A stretch of 64,000 nt of DNA from Chamaelirium japonicum (GCA_947650365.1 OX393553.1:63549055-63613054); one strand, 5' to 3'; counted from the first letter of the stretch, positions 30,774 through 43,728 are shown. Notes: a model not told the origin generated them from the letters alone. Numbers and translations: made by a program.

Positions 30774-30908
30774 AGATTTAATTTGTGTAACCGATAAGTT
30801 GTATTCTATATCTCCTTTTATCAATCCCTCAATAAGTTGATATGGCTTGTCGGGCTCCTTAACAGGGACGGAACTATGTATAGACCAAGGATGGAACTAT
30901 GTATAGAC
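30774..30908. other. UGT 3'-flank remnant
   Basis: It continues the flank copy after the solo LTR (CAATCCCTCAATAAGTTGAT, parallel to 19705 and 22107) until about 30862, where it enters the 49-bp repeat region. Confidence 0.6.
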
Positions 30909-31200
30909 TAAGCCATCGGACCCCTAGGCTTTCACCTCAACAGACTGCAGGGGATGCTAAGGCATCGGACCCCTCGACTTTCATCTCAACGGTCTGCGGG
31001 GGATGCTAAGGCATTGGACCCCTCGACTTTCATCTCAATGTCCTGCGGGGGATGCTAAGGCATCTGACCCTTCGACTTTCACCTCAACGGCCTGCGGGAG
31101 AAGCTAATTAAGGCATCGAACCCCTCGGCTTTCATCTCAACGCCCTGCAAGGGATGCTAGCTAAGACGTTGGACCCCTCGACTCTTTTGTCTACATCATT
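30909..31200. repeat. 49-bp tandem repeats
   Basis: About five and a half units of 49 bp share CTAAGGCATCGGACCCCTCG, CTTTCATCTCAACG and CTGCGGGGGATG. One unit carries a 4-bp insertion. No coding frame is supported. Confidence 0.9.
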
Positions 31201-31424
31201 CTCCATGTGGTTACGTCATCTTTGACTCCGGTGCTTCCTTGGGAATCATGGTCCTTTAAGTCCCGTCACTTCTTCCTTTCTCGAGAGTGTTCTGTCCCAA
31301 TGCCACAGCTTTATTCTCGACCTTTTCATCTTCTTCTATCCAGTCTGCTATAAATAGCTGATAGCAGTTGTCGTTCAACTTCTATCCAGTCGGCTATAAT
31401 TAGCCGATGGGAGTTGGCAATATA
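31201..31424. other. unassigned stretch with a doubled TATA-like segment
   Basis: A segment of about 45 bp starting TTCTATCCAGTC and containing GCTATAAATAGC is repeated as TTCTATCCAGTC with GGCTATAATTAGC (31335-31420). The context resembles an LTR promoter, but no termini are seen. Confidence 0.4.
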
Positions 31425-31593
31425 TTTTTCCCCTGTATGTATGTCGTCTATTATTATTATTATTTAAATAATATCTATTATTGATGAAGCGTTGTCCTAC
31501 CTTATTGAATACTAGTAAATGTTCGTGCCTATCGGCACTCAGAAGGCCGATTACCTTCAAGCCGTAATTCTCTCTATCATGATAGAGGGCTAG
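31425..31593. repeat. UGT 3'-flank module, last copy, with Cassandra target site
   Basis: The stretch matches 30127-30310: TCCCCTGTATGTATGTCG, ACTAGTAAATGTTCGTGCC, CTACCTTCAAGCC-like sequence and GATAGAGGGC. The last five bases GCTAG are the left target duplication of the Cassandra element. The flank resumes at 57100 as GCTAACTTCTGTTG. Confidence 0.8.
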
Positions 31594-31806
31594 TGTGACA
31601 ACTAAGATCCAATAAGCCAATAGCCAAGAACCAAGACTCCTGAGGCTGGGATGCCAAGATAGATGAGGTGAGGTGAGGTGAGGTGTACAAGGCCACGAGT
31701 TAGCCCCATATTGCCTGGAGAGAAGGAGATCCTGAGCTACTTATATAATTTCCCCTCCCAAGCATAGAAGATGTGTTTTAAATCCGTGCGCCGCTACGGA
31801 TTTCGT

Positions 31807-31891
31807 AAGAACTCCATAGTTAAGCGTGCTCGGGCGAGAGTAGTACTAGGATGGGTGACCACCCTGGGAAGTTCTCGTGTAGGCACGGGCA
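31807..31891 (+). ncRNA. 5S rRNA-like segment in Cassandra LTR1
   Basis: GAACTCCATAGTTAAGCGTG, CGGGCGAGAGTAGTACTAGG and ATGGGTGACCACCCTGGGAA correspond to the 3' two-thirds of plant 5S rRNA. They include the internal polymerase III promoter boxes A and C. The 5' third is degenerate. It is an LTR component, not a working 5S gene. Confidence 0.88.
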
Positions 31892-32221
31892 AAGCGGATA
31901 ATATCTTGTGTGTTTGGGACAGACGTTACAAAATAGTATCAGAGCCGGTTCTCCTCGGGATGGTGTGTCTAACCCTACACGAGGACGTGTATCCTTAAAG
32001 GGGGTGGAATATGACGACCAAGATCCAATAGGTCAATAGCCAAGAACCAAGACTCCTGAGACTGGGATGCCAAGATGGATGAGGTAAGGTGAGGTGAGGT
32101 GTATAAGGCCACGAGTTAGCCCCACATCGCTTGGATAGAAGGAGATCCTGAGCTACTTATATAATTTCTCCTCCTAAACATAGAAGATGCGTTTTAAAAC
32201 TGTGCACCGCTACAGATTTCG

Positions 32222-32308
32222 TAAGAACTCCGCAGTTAAGCATGCTCGGGTGAGAGTAGTACTAGGATGGGTGACTACCCTGGGAAGTTCTCATGCTGGT
32301 ACGGGCAA
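32222..32308 (+). ncRNA. 5S rRNA-like segment in Cassandra LTR2
   Basis: The same segment as in LTR1 with a few changes: GCAGTTAAGCATGCTCGGG, GAGTAGTACTAGGATGGG and TGACTACCCTGGGAAG. Confidence 0.85.
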
Positions 32309-32603
32309 AGCGGACAATATCTTATATGTTTGGTATGGATGTTACAAAATGGTATCAGAGTCGATTCTCCTCGAGATGGGGGGGTCTAACCCTACACAAG
32401 GATATGTAGCCCTAAGGGGGGTGGATTATGATGACCAAGATCCAATAGGCCAATAACCAAGAACCAAGACTCCTAAGGCTGGGATGCCAAAATGGATAAG
32501 GTGAGGTGAGGTGAGGTGTACAAGGCCACGAGTTAGCCCCACATCACCTGGAGAGAAGGAGATCCTGAGCTACTTATATAATTTTTCCTCCCAAACATAG
32601 AAG

Positions 32604-34558
32604 TGTTGTAGCCCGTGTATCTTGAGCGTGGATTTTCTGTATTAACATTAATTAAGATGACTTTGGTTATTGCTTTAATTAGAATACTACTTTGGTATAT
32701 ATTAATACACATATAATAAAAGGACCCTAGGGAACACAGTAGGCCACTGAGGTGCATGGTGGATCCATGCTTGGGAGACCCAGTGGACCAGTTCTGTATA
32801 GACCTAGAACTAGTTTACAGCTTTGGTGATGCTGGTCACTTCACTTAGATTAAGATATTAGCAGGTAGAGGATGTGGTGAAGTCTCCACCACAGGAACAT
32901 AGGATTCCCATTCACCTTACCAAGCATGATGATCATGCTGAACAGGAACCAAGACAGTGCACAGTTCAGTGATTCAGACACTGATGCATAAATCATCTTA
33001 CTACTATAGATAATTTGTTCTTAACCCTAAGGGACCATGTACACTGGGCCAATCAATTGTGTGGTGCTTTGATGTGCTAACATGTACGGACCTTTCATAG
33101 TCCAATACTACGGTACATTGGGTTACCCAACTAGCGCTTGAGTGGCATACAATCCCTACAGGTTATCCGACGTCCAGTATTGGATGGGTGCATTTTGATG
33201 AGTCAATCTATCCACATAGTTAACCTAGGCCTGGTGGTTGTCAGTATGACTGACGATGTTCCGGATATTAGGCATAGCACCGATAGGTGTGTGGTGTTAT
33301 AGATGACAAGTCATCAAATCCTAGTCAGATGATCGATCGAGATCTGACGGTGCTCCCCATCGCCCGAGTCGTATCATGGTACCAGTAATAGGAGGGACTG
33401 AGGATTATCAGAGTATAGTAGATAACAGGGTTACGAGGGAGTAACATAAGTTTAGGATTACTAGAGTTCAACTCGTGTCGCACTCTGGGTAGCTATGCGG
33501 GTTAATCGGATTAGGACTGATTAATGGAACTTTCGGTGTGTCACCGGAACAGTTAATCAGGGATCCGGTTAGAGCTAGAGATCCTAAACCCTAATGGTTT
33601 TACCCTGTCGTTTTGTATAGGAATTGTTCCCCGACTTGGTTGGATACGTTGGATGTGAAGTAGCACGATGGAGCGCAAGCCCGGAGCCTCAGAACCTAAT
33701 TCACATGTGTTAAGGGTCATAAGGGTATTTTGGTAAATATAGAAATATGGCTCAAAATATATTAAATATGGATCCTAAAATGAGCGAAATAATTCTAGGA
33801 GCTCATAGGTGCTGACGGAACTCGATTTCGAGTAGCGCACCTCACTCAATATCTCTTACAGTGTTTCACTTTTTGTGAAGGGCTTTTTCGTCTAGGCTTC
33901 ACGATAGACATATGGAAACCCTAAAAACCGCCCCCCCTCATCCCAATCACTAGGGGGCCGGTCCTAAATTGCATATGTGAGTTGGGGCCGTCCCTATAAA
34001 GGGACTGGAGGGAGAGGGGGCCGGCCCTATATGCTCCCCTCTCCAGAAAACCCGACCCCCTCTCCTTTCTCCCTTTTTTGTGGTTTCGGCCAAGGAAGAA
34101 AGAGGAAGAAGAAGGAAGAAGGAGGAAGGAAGGAGAAGGAAGAAGAGAGAAAGAGAAGGAGGAGATCTCGCGGCTTGCCGTCATCTTCGCAACGAATTCC
34201 TCCGTCGGCTCGTAGTCCTTGCACTCAGAGATAGGACTTCGAGGATTCCTCCATTCGCAAAGGTCAAGGTGCCATCCGACAGCTTCCCTTGTGATTCACG
34301 TATGGTTAATCATTATTCCATTCTCTTCGGATCATAGATCCACAAGGTATGATGATTCTAAATACCTAACTAGATTCATGCATGTCTTCCATAGATCGTA
34401 GTATGCCTCTAGGTTGTCCGCACATATGCTAAGATCATAGATTTGTATGTATATTGTTTTGTAGAATTAATTGTAATGGAACTTACACCGTAGGATCTTT
34501 GGATCTACTTTTTGCTTCCGCTAGCTATGACTCTGATAATGGGATTTAATTCGCAATA
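32604..34558 (+). repeat. copia B 5' LTR
   Basis: A 1955-bp LTR. The terminal CA reads TA here (TTCGCAATA). TATAAAGG at 33995-34002 is the probable TATA box, followed by a GA-rich leader at about 34095-34165 that is shared by all LTRs of the family. Confidence 0.9.
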
Positions 34559-34560
34559 AT

Positions 34561-34572
34561 TGGTATCAGAGC
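34561..34572 (+). other. copia B primer-binding site
   Basis: TGGTATCAGAGC, the complement of initiator Met-tRNA 3' end typical of plant copia elements, lies two bases after the LTR. Confidence 0.9.
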
Positions 34573-36359
34573 ACACTTCGGTGTGTGTTTCATGCATGAA
34601 TTCATGAAAACATCATGTGAATATATGATGGCATATGTTTTCGTCGGGGTTCGACGTAGATCATGCATATGGATTGTGCTATGTATCGTTTCTTTGCAGA
34701 TGCCGTGCTGAATAATAATCTGTGATTGCATGCCTCCAGGGGTCGAACCCCGGATTTAATTTTTGCATTGATTATTATTGTGCTTGTGGATTTTAAGGCT
34801 TTAGATGGGCGGGGGTGGAGGTTGACCACCCTCGGTTCCCTGGCTATATTTTCTAGGATTGTTTCCTTTCCTTTCTAGCGAAATTGTACATAAACGAGCA
34901 CTTGCTCGGAGCGTGTTAATTTTTCGATCACAGGAATAAGAATATGATGCTATATCCACGGTTCGAACAAGCGGTACCATGGAATGCAAAGACCCGGTGA
35001 AAGCGTGCACGTTGGCGATGATCGGGATCATCGTCAGAGATCGTGTAGAATAAAAGAACGGGATATCTTAGCTATCCTATTCAGGTTCAGGGGTCGGACC
35101 CTGGACTTGATTCAGTTTGGATGTTTTTTCTGTTGTTCTCTTTTACTTAGTGTTTAGAGAGCCACATAATAATTTAATTATCTATCTTGTTTGTGAGTTA
35201 GTCTCTAGATCAGGCTTAGGGTTAGTACTTAGCTTATGAATTCATCGGTATCTCTATATAGTTCTAACATATACGAATTCGGTGGCTAGCTAAAAGGAAA
35301 GGTAGTAACCACCCTCGTGGTAGTTCAGGTAGCCAAGTACTGTGCGTCGAGATAGACACAGTGTTAAATTTATTTAGAGATAACTAATGCTCCCATAAGA
35401 AGTATGATAACCCTAGTGGGATGCCTTTTCCCCACATGGTCCTAGTGACCAAGTTAGGTTAGGATTCCACTAAGTGATACCCGTTTCTAGTTAACGTTTG
35501 ATGGTAGTGTGAACTCATCACTATTTGATTATGCACCATTAGGTTGAGGTCCGACAAAAGTTGTCGGATGTTCCTATTTGGCTAGCATCGAAACCTATAA
35601 TAAGATAAGGTCTACTATGACATTAGGCATCAAATTATGAACGAGGCATCATTCTAGTGAGCGTTCTTTCCACGTTGACCTTAGGCTAGGCTCCAGATTT
35701 TAGGATTATGGGCAAACTAGTGAAGTATCGGGATCCTTGGAATCTTTGTAATGTGATCCTTGCAAGAAAGGTGAAAGTTGAGTATTTAAGGTAAGGACTA
35801 TGATATTTTACAAGGATACTAATACTTTGCGGGAAGGTTTGTAATCCTAGTGGGAGCGCGGTAGACCAGGGTCTAGGTCTAGGAGGTCGTGACCTTTCTA
35901 GATATGCATAAAACCTCACAAAGAAGGAATGTGTAAAAGGTTCCCTCCGAGCCCCTGGCCTCCACAATTAACCAGCTAAGGGTCTGGGTGGGAGGTACAC
36001 AATTCGAGGACATAGAGGATGCCGGTGGTTTTCTTCGGGACATAGAGGATGCCAGTGGCAGTAGGTGCTGATTTTTTTCTGCACCGCGAAAACCAATGAA
36101 CCCCCTACCGATACCATCTAGATTTGTGGAAAGCATTCGAAAGCTTGTGTGAAGCCACCGTTGCTACGCATAGCGGGTCACATAAAGCTGGCTAAAAGGA
36201 GACTGGGAGGTCTTTCAGTTTGTCATGGATAATTCTGATGAAGAATGAGTCGTAAACACCTCGTTGGCAGAAGCGGTTGTATGCTCTCACCGAGATGTTG
36301 TCTCCAATTCACGACCGATAGTCTTAGTGCTCGAGCCCAGAAAATTTAGATTCTTGGAT
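34573..36359 (+). other. copia B 5' leader, no intact gene
   Basis: It parallels the copia C leader (38307-39840) with scattered changes and extra sequence at its end (about 36215-36359). The frame seen in copia C at 38510-38836 carries stops here. No gag start is present before copia C begins. Confidence 0.75.
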
Positions 36360-38291
36360 TGTTGTAGCTCGTGTGTCCTTAGCGTGGATTTTCTGTATTA
36401 ACATTAATAAAGATGACTTTGGTTATTGCTTTAATTAGAATACTACTATGGTATATGATAATTCTCATATAATAAAAGGACCCTAGGGAACACAGTAGGC
36501 CACTGAGGCGCATGGAGGATCCATGCTTGGGAGACCCAGTGGACCAGTTCTGTATAGACCTAGAACTAGTTCACAGCTTAGGTGATGCCGGTCGCTTCAC
36601 CGAGAACAAGCTGTTGGCAGGTAGAGGATGTGGTGAAGTCTCTACCACGGGAACGTGGGATTTCCATTCACCTGACCAAGCACGATGATCGTGTTGAACA
36701 GGAACCAAGACGGTGCACAGTTCAGTGATTCAGACACTGGTGCATAAACCGTCTTACTACTATAGATAATCTATCCTTAACCCTGAGGGACCATGTACAC
36801 CGGGCCAACCAGTTGTGTGGTGCTTTGATGTGCCAACATGTGCGGGCCTTCCATAATCCAATACCATGGTACATTGGGTTACCCGGCTGGTGCTTGAGTG
36901 GCATGTAATCCCTACAGGTTATCCGACGTCTAGTGTTGGATGGGTGTGGTTTGATGAGTCAATCTGTCCACACAGTTAACCCAGGCCTGGTGGTTGTCAG
37001 TATGACTGATGACGTTCCGGATGCTAGGCATAGCACCGGAAGGTGTGTGGTGTTATAGATGAAAAGTCATCAAACCCTAGTCAGATGATCGATCGGGATC
37101 TGACGGTGCTCCCCACCGCCCGAGTCGTATCATGACACCAGTAATAGAAGGGACTAAGGATTATCGGAGTATAGTAGAGAACAGGGTTATGAGGGAGTAA
37201 CATAAGTTTAGGATCACTAGAGTTCAACTCGCGTCGCACTCTGGGTGGCTACGCGGGTTAATCGGATTAGGGCTGATTAACGGAATTTTCGGTGTGTCAC
37301 CGGAACAGTTAATCAGGGATCCGGTTGGAGCTAGAGATCCCGAAGGTTCCACCCTATCGTTGCGTATAGGAATTGTTCCCCGACCTAGTTGGATACGTTG
37401 GATGCGAAGTAGTGCGATGGAGCGCAAGCCCGGAGCCAAAGAACCTAATTCATATATGTTACGAGCCATAGGGGTATTTTGGTAAATACTGAAATATGGC
37501 TCAGAACATATTGAATATGGACCTTAGAATGAGTGGAATAATTCCAGGAGCTCACAGGCGCTGACGGAACTCGATTCCGAGTAGCGCACCTCACTCAGTC
37601 TCACTTTCAGTTTTCTGCTTTTCGTGAAGGGCGTTCTTGCCCGGACTTCACGATAGACACCCGGAAGACCTAAATCTGACCCCCCCTCATCCCTATCCAC
37701 CTAGGGGCCGGCCCTAGGCTCCTTGGAGCCATGGGAGACTGGCCCTATAAAGGAAATAGGAGGGGGAGGGCCGGCCCTAATCGTTCTACTCCCTCCCCTC
37801 CAAAAATCCGACCCCTAGTCCCCCTCCTTTGTGGTTTCGGCCAAGGAAAATAGAGGAAGAGGAAGGAAGGAGAAGGAAGAAAGGAGAAAGAGGAGGAGAA
37901 AATCTCGCGGCTCGCCATCGTCTTCGCAACGGATTCCTCCGTCGGCTCGTAATCCCTGCACTCAGAGACGGGATTTCGAGGATTCTTCAATTCGCAAAGG
38001 ACAATGTGCTATCCGACAGTTTCCCTTGCGATTCAAGTGTGGTTCTTCATTGTTCCGTAATCTCCGGATCATAGATCCATAAGGTATGATGAATCTAAAC
38101 ACCTAAGTAGATGCATGCATGTCTTCCGTAGATCGTAGTATGCCTCTAGGGTGTCCGCATATATGCTAAAATCGTAGATTTGCATGTAGATTGTTTTGTA
38201 TCACGAATTGTAATGAAACATACATCGTATGATCTTCGGATCTTTCTTTTGCTTCCACTGCGACTCTGATTAGTGGAACCTAATTCCAACA
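36360..38291 (+). repeat. copia C 5' LTR
   Basis: A 1932-bp LTR, TGTTGTAGCTCG to AATTCCAACA. The TATA box TATAAAGG is at 37746-37753, between two GGCCGGCCC palindromes. Confidence 0.9.
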
Positions 38292-39845
38292 ATTAGTATC
38301 AGAGCACGCTTTAGTGTATGTTTCATGCATGAATTCGTGAAAACATCATGTGAATATATGATGGCATATGTTTTCGTCGGGGTTCGGCGTAGATCATGCA
38401 TATGGATTATGCTATGTATTGTCTTTGTGCAGGTGCCGCGCTGAATAGTAATCTGTGATTGCATGCATCCGGGGGTCGGACCCCGGATTTTATTTTGCAT
38501 TGATTATTATTGTGGATTTGTAAGGATCTAGATGGGCGAGGGTGGGGGTTGACCATCCTCGGTTCCCTGGCCATGTTTCTAGGATTGTCTTCTTTACTTT
38601 CTAGCGAAATTGTACACGAACGAGCACTTGCTCGGAGCGTGTTAGTTTTTCGGTCACAGGAAGAAGGAGATGATGCTACATCCACGGTTCGGGCAAACGG
38701 TACCATGGCGTGCAAAGACCCGGCGAAAGCGTGCACGTTGGCAATGAAGGGGATCATCGTCAGAGATCGTGCAGAACGGAAGAGCAGGATATCTTGGTTG
38801 TGCTATTCAGGTTCAGGGGTCGGACCCTGGACTTGATTCCGTTTGGATGTTTTTTTTTCTGTTATTTCTCTTTATTTCGTATTTAGAGAACCCCGATGAT
38901 AATATGATTATCTTGCTTGTGAGTTTGTCTCTAGATCAGGTTTAGGGTTAGTACTAAAATTATGGATTCATCGGTATCTCTATATGCTTCTAACACGTGC
39001 AAATCCGGTGGCTAGCTAAAAGGAAAGGCGGTAACCGCCCTCGTGGTAGTTCAGGTAGCCAAATACTGTGCACCGAGATAGACGCAGTGTTAGATTTATT
39101 TAGAGATAATTAACTAATGTCTCCATAAGAAGTATGATAACCCTAGTGGGATGCCCTTTCCCCACGTGGTCCTAGCGACCAAGTTAGGTTAGAATTTCAC
39201 TGTGTGATACTCGTTTCTAGATGACGTTTGATGGTAGTATGAACTCATCATGATTTGGTTATGCCACCATTAGGTTGAGGTCCGACGGAGGTTGTCGGAT
39301 GTCCCTATTTGGCCAGCATCGAAACCTGTAATGAGATGAGGTCTACTATGACATCAGGCATCAAATTGTGAACGAGGCGTCATCGTAGTGGGAGTCCTTT
39401 CCGAGGATACTAATGCTTTGCGGGAAGGTTTATAATCCTAGTGGGAGCACGGTAGACCAGGGTCTAAGTCTAGGAGGTCGTGACCTTTCTAGATATGCAT
39501 AAAACCTCATAAAGAAGGGATATATAACAGGTTCCCTCCAAAGGGGAGCCCCTAGCCTCCACAATCAACCGGCTAAGGGTCTGGGTGGGAGGTACGCAGT
39601 TCAATATTTCCACCGGGTGAGAGCTGTGTTTCCTTCCATACTGGTTCGCCTAGTGGTTTCCTTCGGGACATGGAGGATGCCGGTGGCAGTGGGTGACGGT
39701 TTTATCCTGCACCGCGGGAGCTTATGAACCCCCCTGCCGACACCACCTAGATTTGTGGGAAGTATCCGAAAGCTTGTGTGAAGCCGCTGCTGCTGCGCAC
39801 GCGGGTCACATAAAGCTGGCAAAACGAAGACTGGGAAGTAACCTA
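38292..39845 (+). other. copia C primer-binding site and 5' leader
   Basis: The PBS TAGTATCAGAGC at 38294-38305 differs by one base from the usual TGGTATCAGAGC. The leader has an open frame at 38510-38836 with no recognisable domain, which is broken in copia B, so I do not call it a gene. Confidence 0.75.
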
Positions 39846-40469
39846 ATGGTCGTCCTAAGGGTTGGCAAACACACAATTGCCCTAAGTACCCCTCAACCGG
39901 CCATGCCGGGACCAAGTGCAACTGAGGCCCAGTTAAAGGAATGGAAAGACTGGCTAGATGCTGATGAGATATGCAAGTGCTACATTGTGGCATCCTTGCA
40001 GATCGTCCTTCAGAAGCAAGTCGAAGACATGGCCTTTGCTTCAGACATGATGCTCTACCTGAAGGAAATGTTCGAGGGTCGTAGTCGAGTAACTCGTTAC
40101 CTGACCATCAAGAAATTGGTATCCACGAAGATGGCAGAGGGGACTTTAGTTCGGGATCATATGCTGAAGTTGTTTGGCTATGTGAACGAGCATGGTTCCT
40201 TCGATGTCATCTTGGATGCAGAGATCCAGACTGACATTTTTCTCGCGTCTCTGTCAGGAGCGTTTGAGGGCTTCGTTACCAACTTCAACCTTAACCGATT
40301 GGAGATGTCTAACGCAGAGCTCCTAGCGGCGCTCCAGGCAGCAGAGGACGGGATAAAGGCAGGAGCCCAATCCCTAAATGTGGAGCGGAATTCTTCTCTG
40401 AAAGCCAAGGGCAAGTTTCAGAAAAGAAATTCTAAGAAGCCCGTGAAGATGGGCCAGGTGCAGTTGTAG
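39846..40469 (+). pseudogene. copia C gag, ended by a premature stop
   Basis: The likely start is ATG 39846 (MVVLRVGKHTIALS); the frame is open from 39693. The copia gag (UBN2-like) core shows CKCYIVASLQ, LKEMFEGRSRVTRYLTIKKL and HMLKLFGYVNEHGSFDVILD. TAG at 40467-40469 interrupts it. Past the stop, the zinc knuckle reads YFRCGKRGHWKGDC (about 40510-40550), where the first Cys has become Tyr. The copia B version lies at 45910-46620. Confidence 0.85.
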
Positions 40470-41626
40470 GTTCCCAAGCAGAATGGTCCGGCGAAGCCCA
40501 AAGGAAAATATTTCCGATGCGGTAAGAGGGGGCACTGGAAGGGCGACTGCCACGCGGCTCCTAAGAAGGCTGAGACAGGTATATCTCAAATCCACATAGT
40601 GGAATCCCTTGTAACATCCAGTTGTTCTCCAGTTTCATGGATTGTGGATTCTGGTTCCACTAACCATGCTTGCAATAATTTGCAGGGGTTCAAGGAGACA
40701 AGAAAACTGGGTGAAGGAGAGATAATCCTAAGCATGGGAACTGAGGCCGTGGCAGAGGCTGAAGCAGTTGGAGATGTCATCTTGCAGTTCCTTGATGAAA
40801 GAAGTTTATTACTTAGAGACATACTTTATGTACCGTCCTTGAGACGTAATTTAATTTCTGTTTCCTTATTGAATAATAAAGGTTTTTCAGTTTTATTTGA
40901 TGCTTCCGGTGTGTCAATTAAATTGAATGGTTCATTTGTTTGTAAGGGAAAGATACAGAATGGTCTCTATGTAATTAACTCCAATCATAAGCTGGATAAC
41001 ATAACTGAAGCTTGTGTGATTAATTCATCTAAAAGGAAAAATCCCTCAGATAATCCAATACTCCTTTGGCATCTAAGGCTTGGACACATAGCCTCAGACA
41101 GGATTCACAGGTTGGTTAAGGTAGGACTCTTAAGTCCAAATGTTTCAGAAAGCCTACCGATGTGTGATTCTTGCCTGGAAGGCAAGATGACTAAAAGGTC
41201 TTTTCGAGCCAAAGGTAGCAGATCTAAGGAGGTATTGGAGTTGGTACACACTGATGTATGTGGGCCCATAAGTGTCTGTGCCATAGGAGGCTTCGAGTAT
41301 TTCATCACCTTCACGGATGATCACTCGAGGTTTGGATACATATACCTAATGCGGTGGAAGTCTGAATCCTTTGATAAGTTCAAGGAGTTCAGAGCTGAAG
41401 AAGAAAAGCAGACGGGTAAAAGTATCAAGTCTCTTTGATCGGATCGATGAGGCGAATACCTATCGGATGAATTTATTGGGTACCTGTGTGAGCATGGGAT
41501 CGTATCCCAGTTGACTGCCCCAGGGACACCATAACAAAACGGTGTATCTGAGAGGAGAAACCAAACTTTGTTAGACATGGTTCGGACTATGATGAGTTAT
41601 GCAACATTGCCACCTAGTTTTTGGGA
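40470..41626 (+). pseudogene. copia C protease and integrase, broken
   Basis: The frame continues from gag. It holds the damaged zinc knuckle, the protease motif WIVDSGSTNHACN (about 40639), the GAG-pre-integrase region (LWHLRLGHIASDRIHRL, CDSCLEGKM) and the first part of the integrase core (ELVHTDVCGPI, FITFTDDHSRFGY). TGA at 41436-41438 replaces Arg of SLRSDRGG, as the copia B copy shows. A TAA follows near 41533 (before QNGVSER). One G is missing in TTTTTGGGATATG near 41627, compared with copia B, which shifts the frame. Confidence 0.85.
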
Positions 41627-43714
41627 TATGCCCTAGAGACGGCAGCATATACTTTGAACTTTGTTCTATCAAAGTCAGTACCCCTAACTCCTTGGGAGCT
41701 GTGGTTAAAGCGAAAGCCAAGCCTACAACACTTTAGGATTTGGGGTTGTCCAGTGCATGTGCGGAAGGATAAGCGAGATAAGATGGAGTCAAAAACTAAG
41801 GTATGTCTGTTCGTTGGGTATCCAAAAGGGACAAAGGGTGGTCTATTTTATGATCCTGAGGATAGAAAGGTTGTCGTCTCGACGAACGCCGTATTCCTGG
41901 AGCAGGATTATTTAATAAACCATAAGCCCACCAGTAAAGTAGTTCTTGAAGAATTGCTTGGTACTGATGGAAGTACGCAGACAGAAAACGTAGTGGGAGC
42001 CGATACCACTAAGATTAACGGTACTGTAGAATCGACTCCTATGGAACCACCGCAGATTTGTCGCAGTGGGAGGACCACAAGTGCTCCTGATAGATACATG
42101 TGAGAAGCCTTTATGGTTGATCCAGAGTTTTAGGAGAATGATCCTCTGAACTATGACGAAGCGATGGAATCCACTGACCATGCAGCATGGCAGGAAGCCA
42201 TGGAGGCAGAACTGACATCGATGTCCCAAAACTCGGTCTGGACACTTGTAACACCACCTCACAACATTAAACATGTTGGGTGTAAGTAGGTGTACAAAAG
42301 GAAAAGAGGTCTGGATGGTACCGTTGAGACTTACAAAGCTAGACTAGTCGCTAAGGGTTATACCCAGCGAGAAGGGATCGACTATGACGAAACCTTTTCA
42401 CCAGTGGCTATGCTTAAGTCTATCCGAATCCTCTTGTCCATTGCAGCCCATTATGATTGGGAGATCTGACAAATGGACGTCAAGACCGCATTCCTCAACG
42501 GGGATTTGGAAGAAGACATCTACATGTCTCAGCCTCCAGGCTTTGTCGCAAAAGGTCAGGAAGGTCTGGTGTGCAAGTTGCAAAGGTCCATTTATGGACT
42601 GAAGCAAGCATCCAGAAGTTGAAACATGCATTTTGATCAGGCTATCCAGTCTTATGGATTTGAGCAGAACGTGGATGAACCATGTGTTTATAAAAGGAGT
42701 GATAAGACTGCAGTAGTTTTTCTAGTGCTTTACGTGGACGATATCTTGCTCATCGGAAACGATGTTGGAACGTTGTCTACAGTGAAGGTGTGGTTATCCT
42801 CTCAATTTGACATGAAAGACCTGGGTGAAGCGAGTTATGTTTTGGGGATCAAGGTAACTCGAGATCGCCAGAACAAGATTCTCTCGCTGTCACAGTCAGC
42901 CTACATAGATACTATCTTGGTCAGATTCAGTATGCACAACTCCAAGAAGGAACTGGTTCCATTCAGATATGGAATGAAATTGTCCAAGGATCAGGGTCCT
43001 AAGACTCCTGAGGAGAGGGCAGAGATACAGAAGATACCTTATGCTTCGGCTGTAGGGAGTCTGATGTATGCCATGCAGTGCACAAGACCAGATATATGCT
43101 ATGCAGTAGGCATGATGGGCAGGTATCAGTCAAATCCGGGTCCAGGGCACTGGACTGCTGTGAAAAGTATACTCAAGAATCTCCGTAGGATGAGAGATTA
43201 TGAGTTAGTTTACTCTTCACAGGAACTGATGCCGATTGGATATATGGATTCTGACTTTGCGTCAGATCCGGAATCCAGGAGATCGACATCAGGGTTTGTA
43301 TTTTTATTAGGAAGAGGAGTTGTCAGTTGGAGGAGCGTGAAGCAGGGATGCATCGCGGATTCGACGACAGAGGCTGAGTACGTTGCGGCATGCGAAGCAG
43401 CTAAGGAGGCGGTGTGTCTCAAGAAGTTCCTCACGGACTTAGGATACGTACCGGAAGCTCAAGATCCTATTATCCTTTACTGTGACAATAGTGGAGCGGT
43501 AGCACAATCCAAGGAGCCAAGATATCACCAGAAGAGCAAACATATCGAGCGGAAATACTTCATTATCCGAGACTTACAGAAGCGAGGGGAGGTTGCAGTG
43601 ACTCAGGTGGCGTCTGCAGATAACATGGCGGACCCTTTCACAAAGGCGTTACCGACCAAGGCTTTTGAAAAGCACGTGGATGCCATAGGAGTTAAGACTG
43701 TTGCTCCCCGCTAG
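41627..43714 (+). pseudogene. copia C integrase end, reverse transcriptase and RNase H, several stops
   Basis: After the frameshift the frame gives GYALETAAYTLNFV, FVGYPKGTKGGLFYDPEDRK and, after stops at 42101, 42131, 42286, 42467 and 42620 (mostly Trp or Gln codons changed to stops), the reverse transcriptase. The catalytic YVDD is at 42731-42742. From 42626 to the natural TAG at 43712-43714 the frame is clean for 362 codons, through RNase H (RRSTSGFVF, TTEAEY, YCDNSGAVA). The stop pattern fits C-to-T decay. Confidence 0.88.
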
Positions 43715-43728
43715 GCCAAGTGGGAGAT

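Noticed and set aside
31807..31891. A functional 5S rRNA gene
   Set aside because: The 5' third is missing or degenerate, and the segment is repeated at the same place in three LTRs, so it is a Cassandra component.
31771..32456. Reading frames in Cassandra LTRs (MCFKSVRRYGF...)
   Set aside because: They overlap 5S-like and LTR sequence. Cassandra elements encode no protein.
38510..38836. 108-codon frame in the copia C leader as an extra gene
   Set aside because: The parallel stretch in copia B is full of stops, and no domain is visible.
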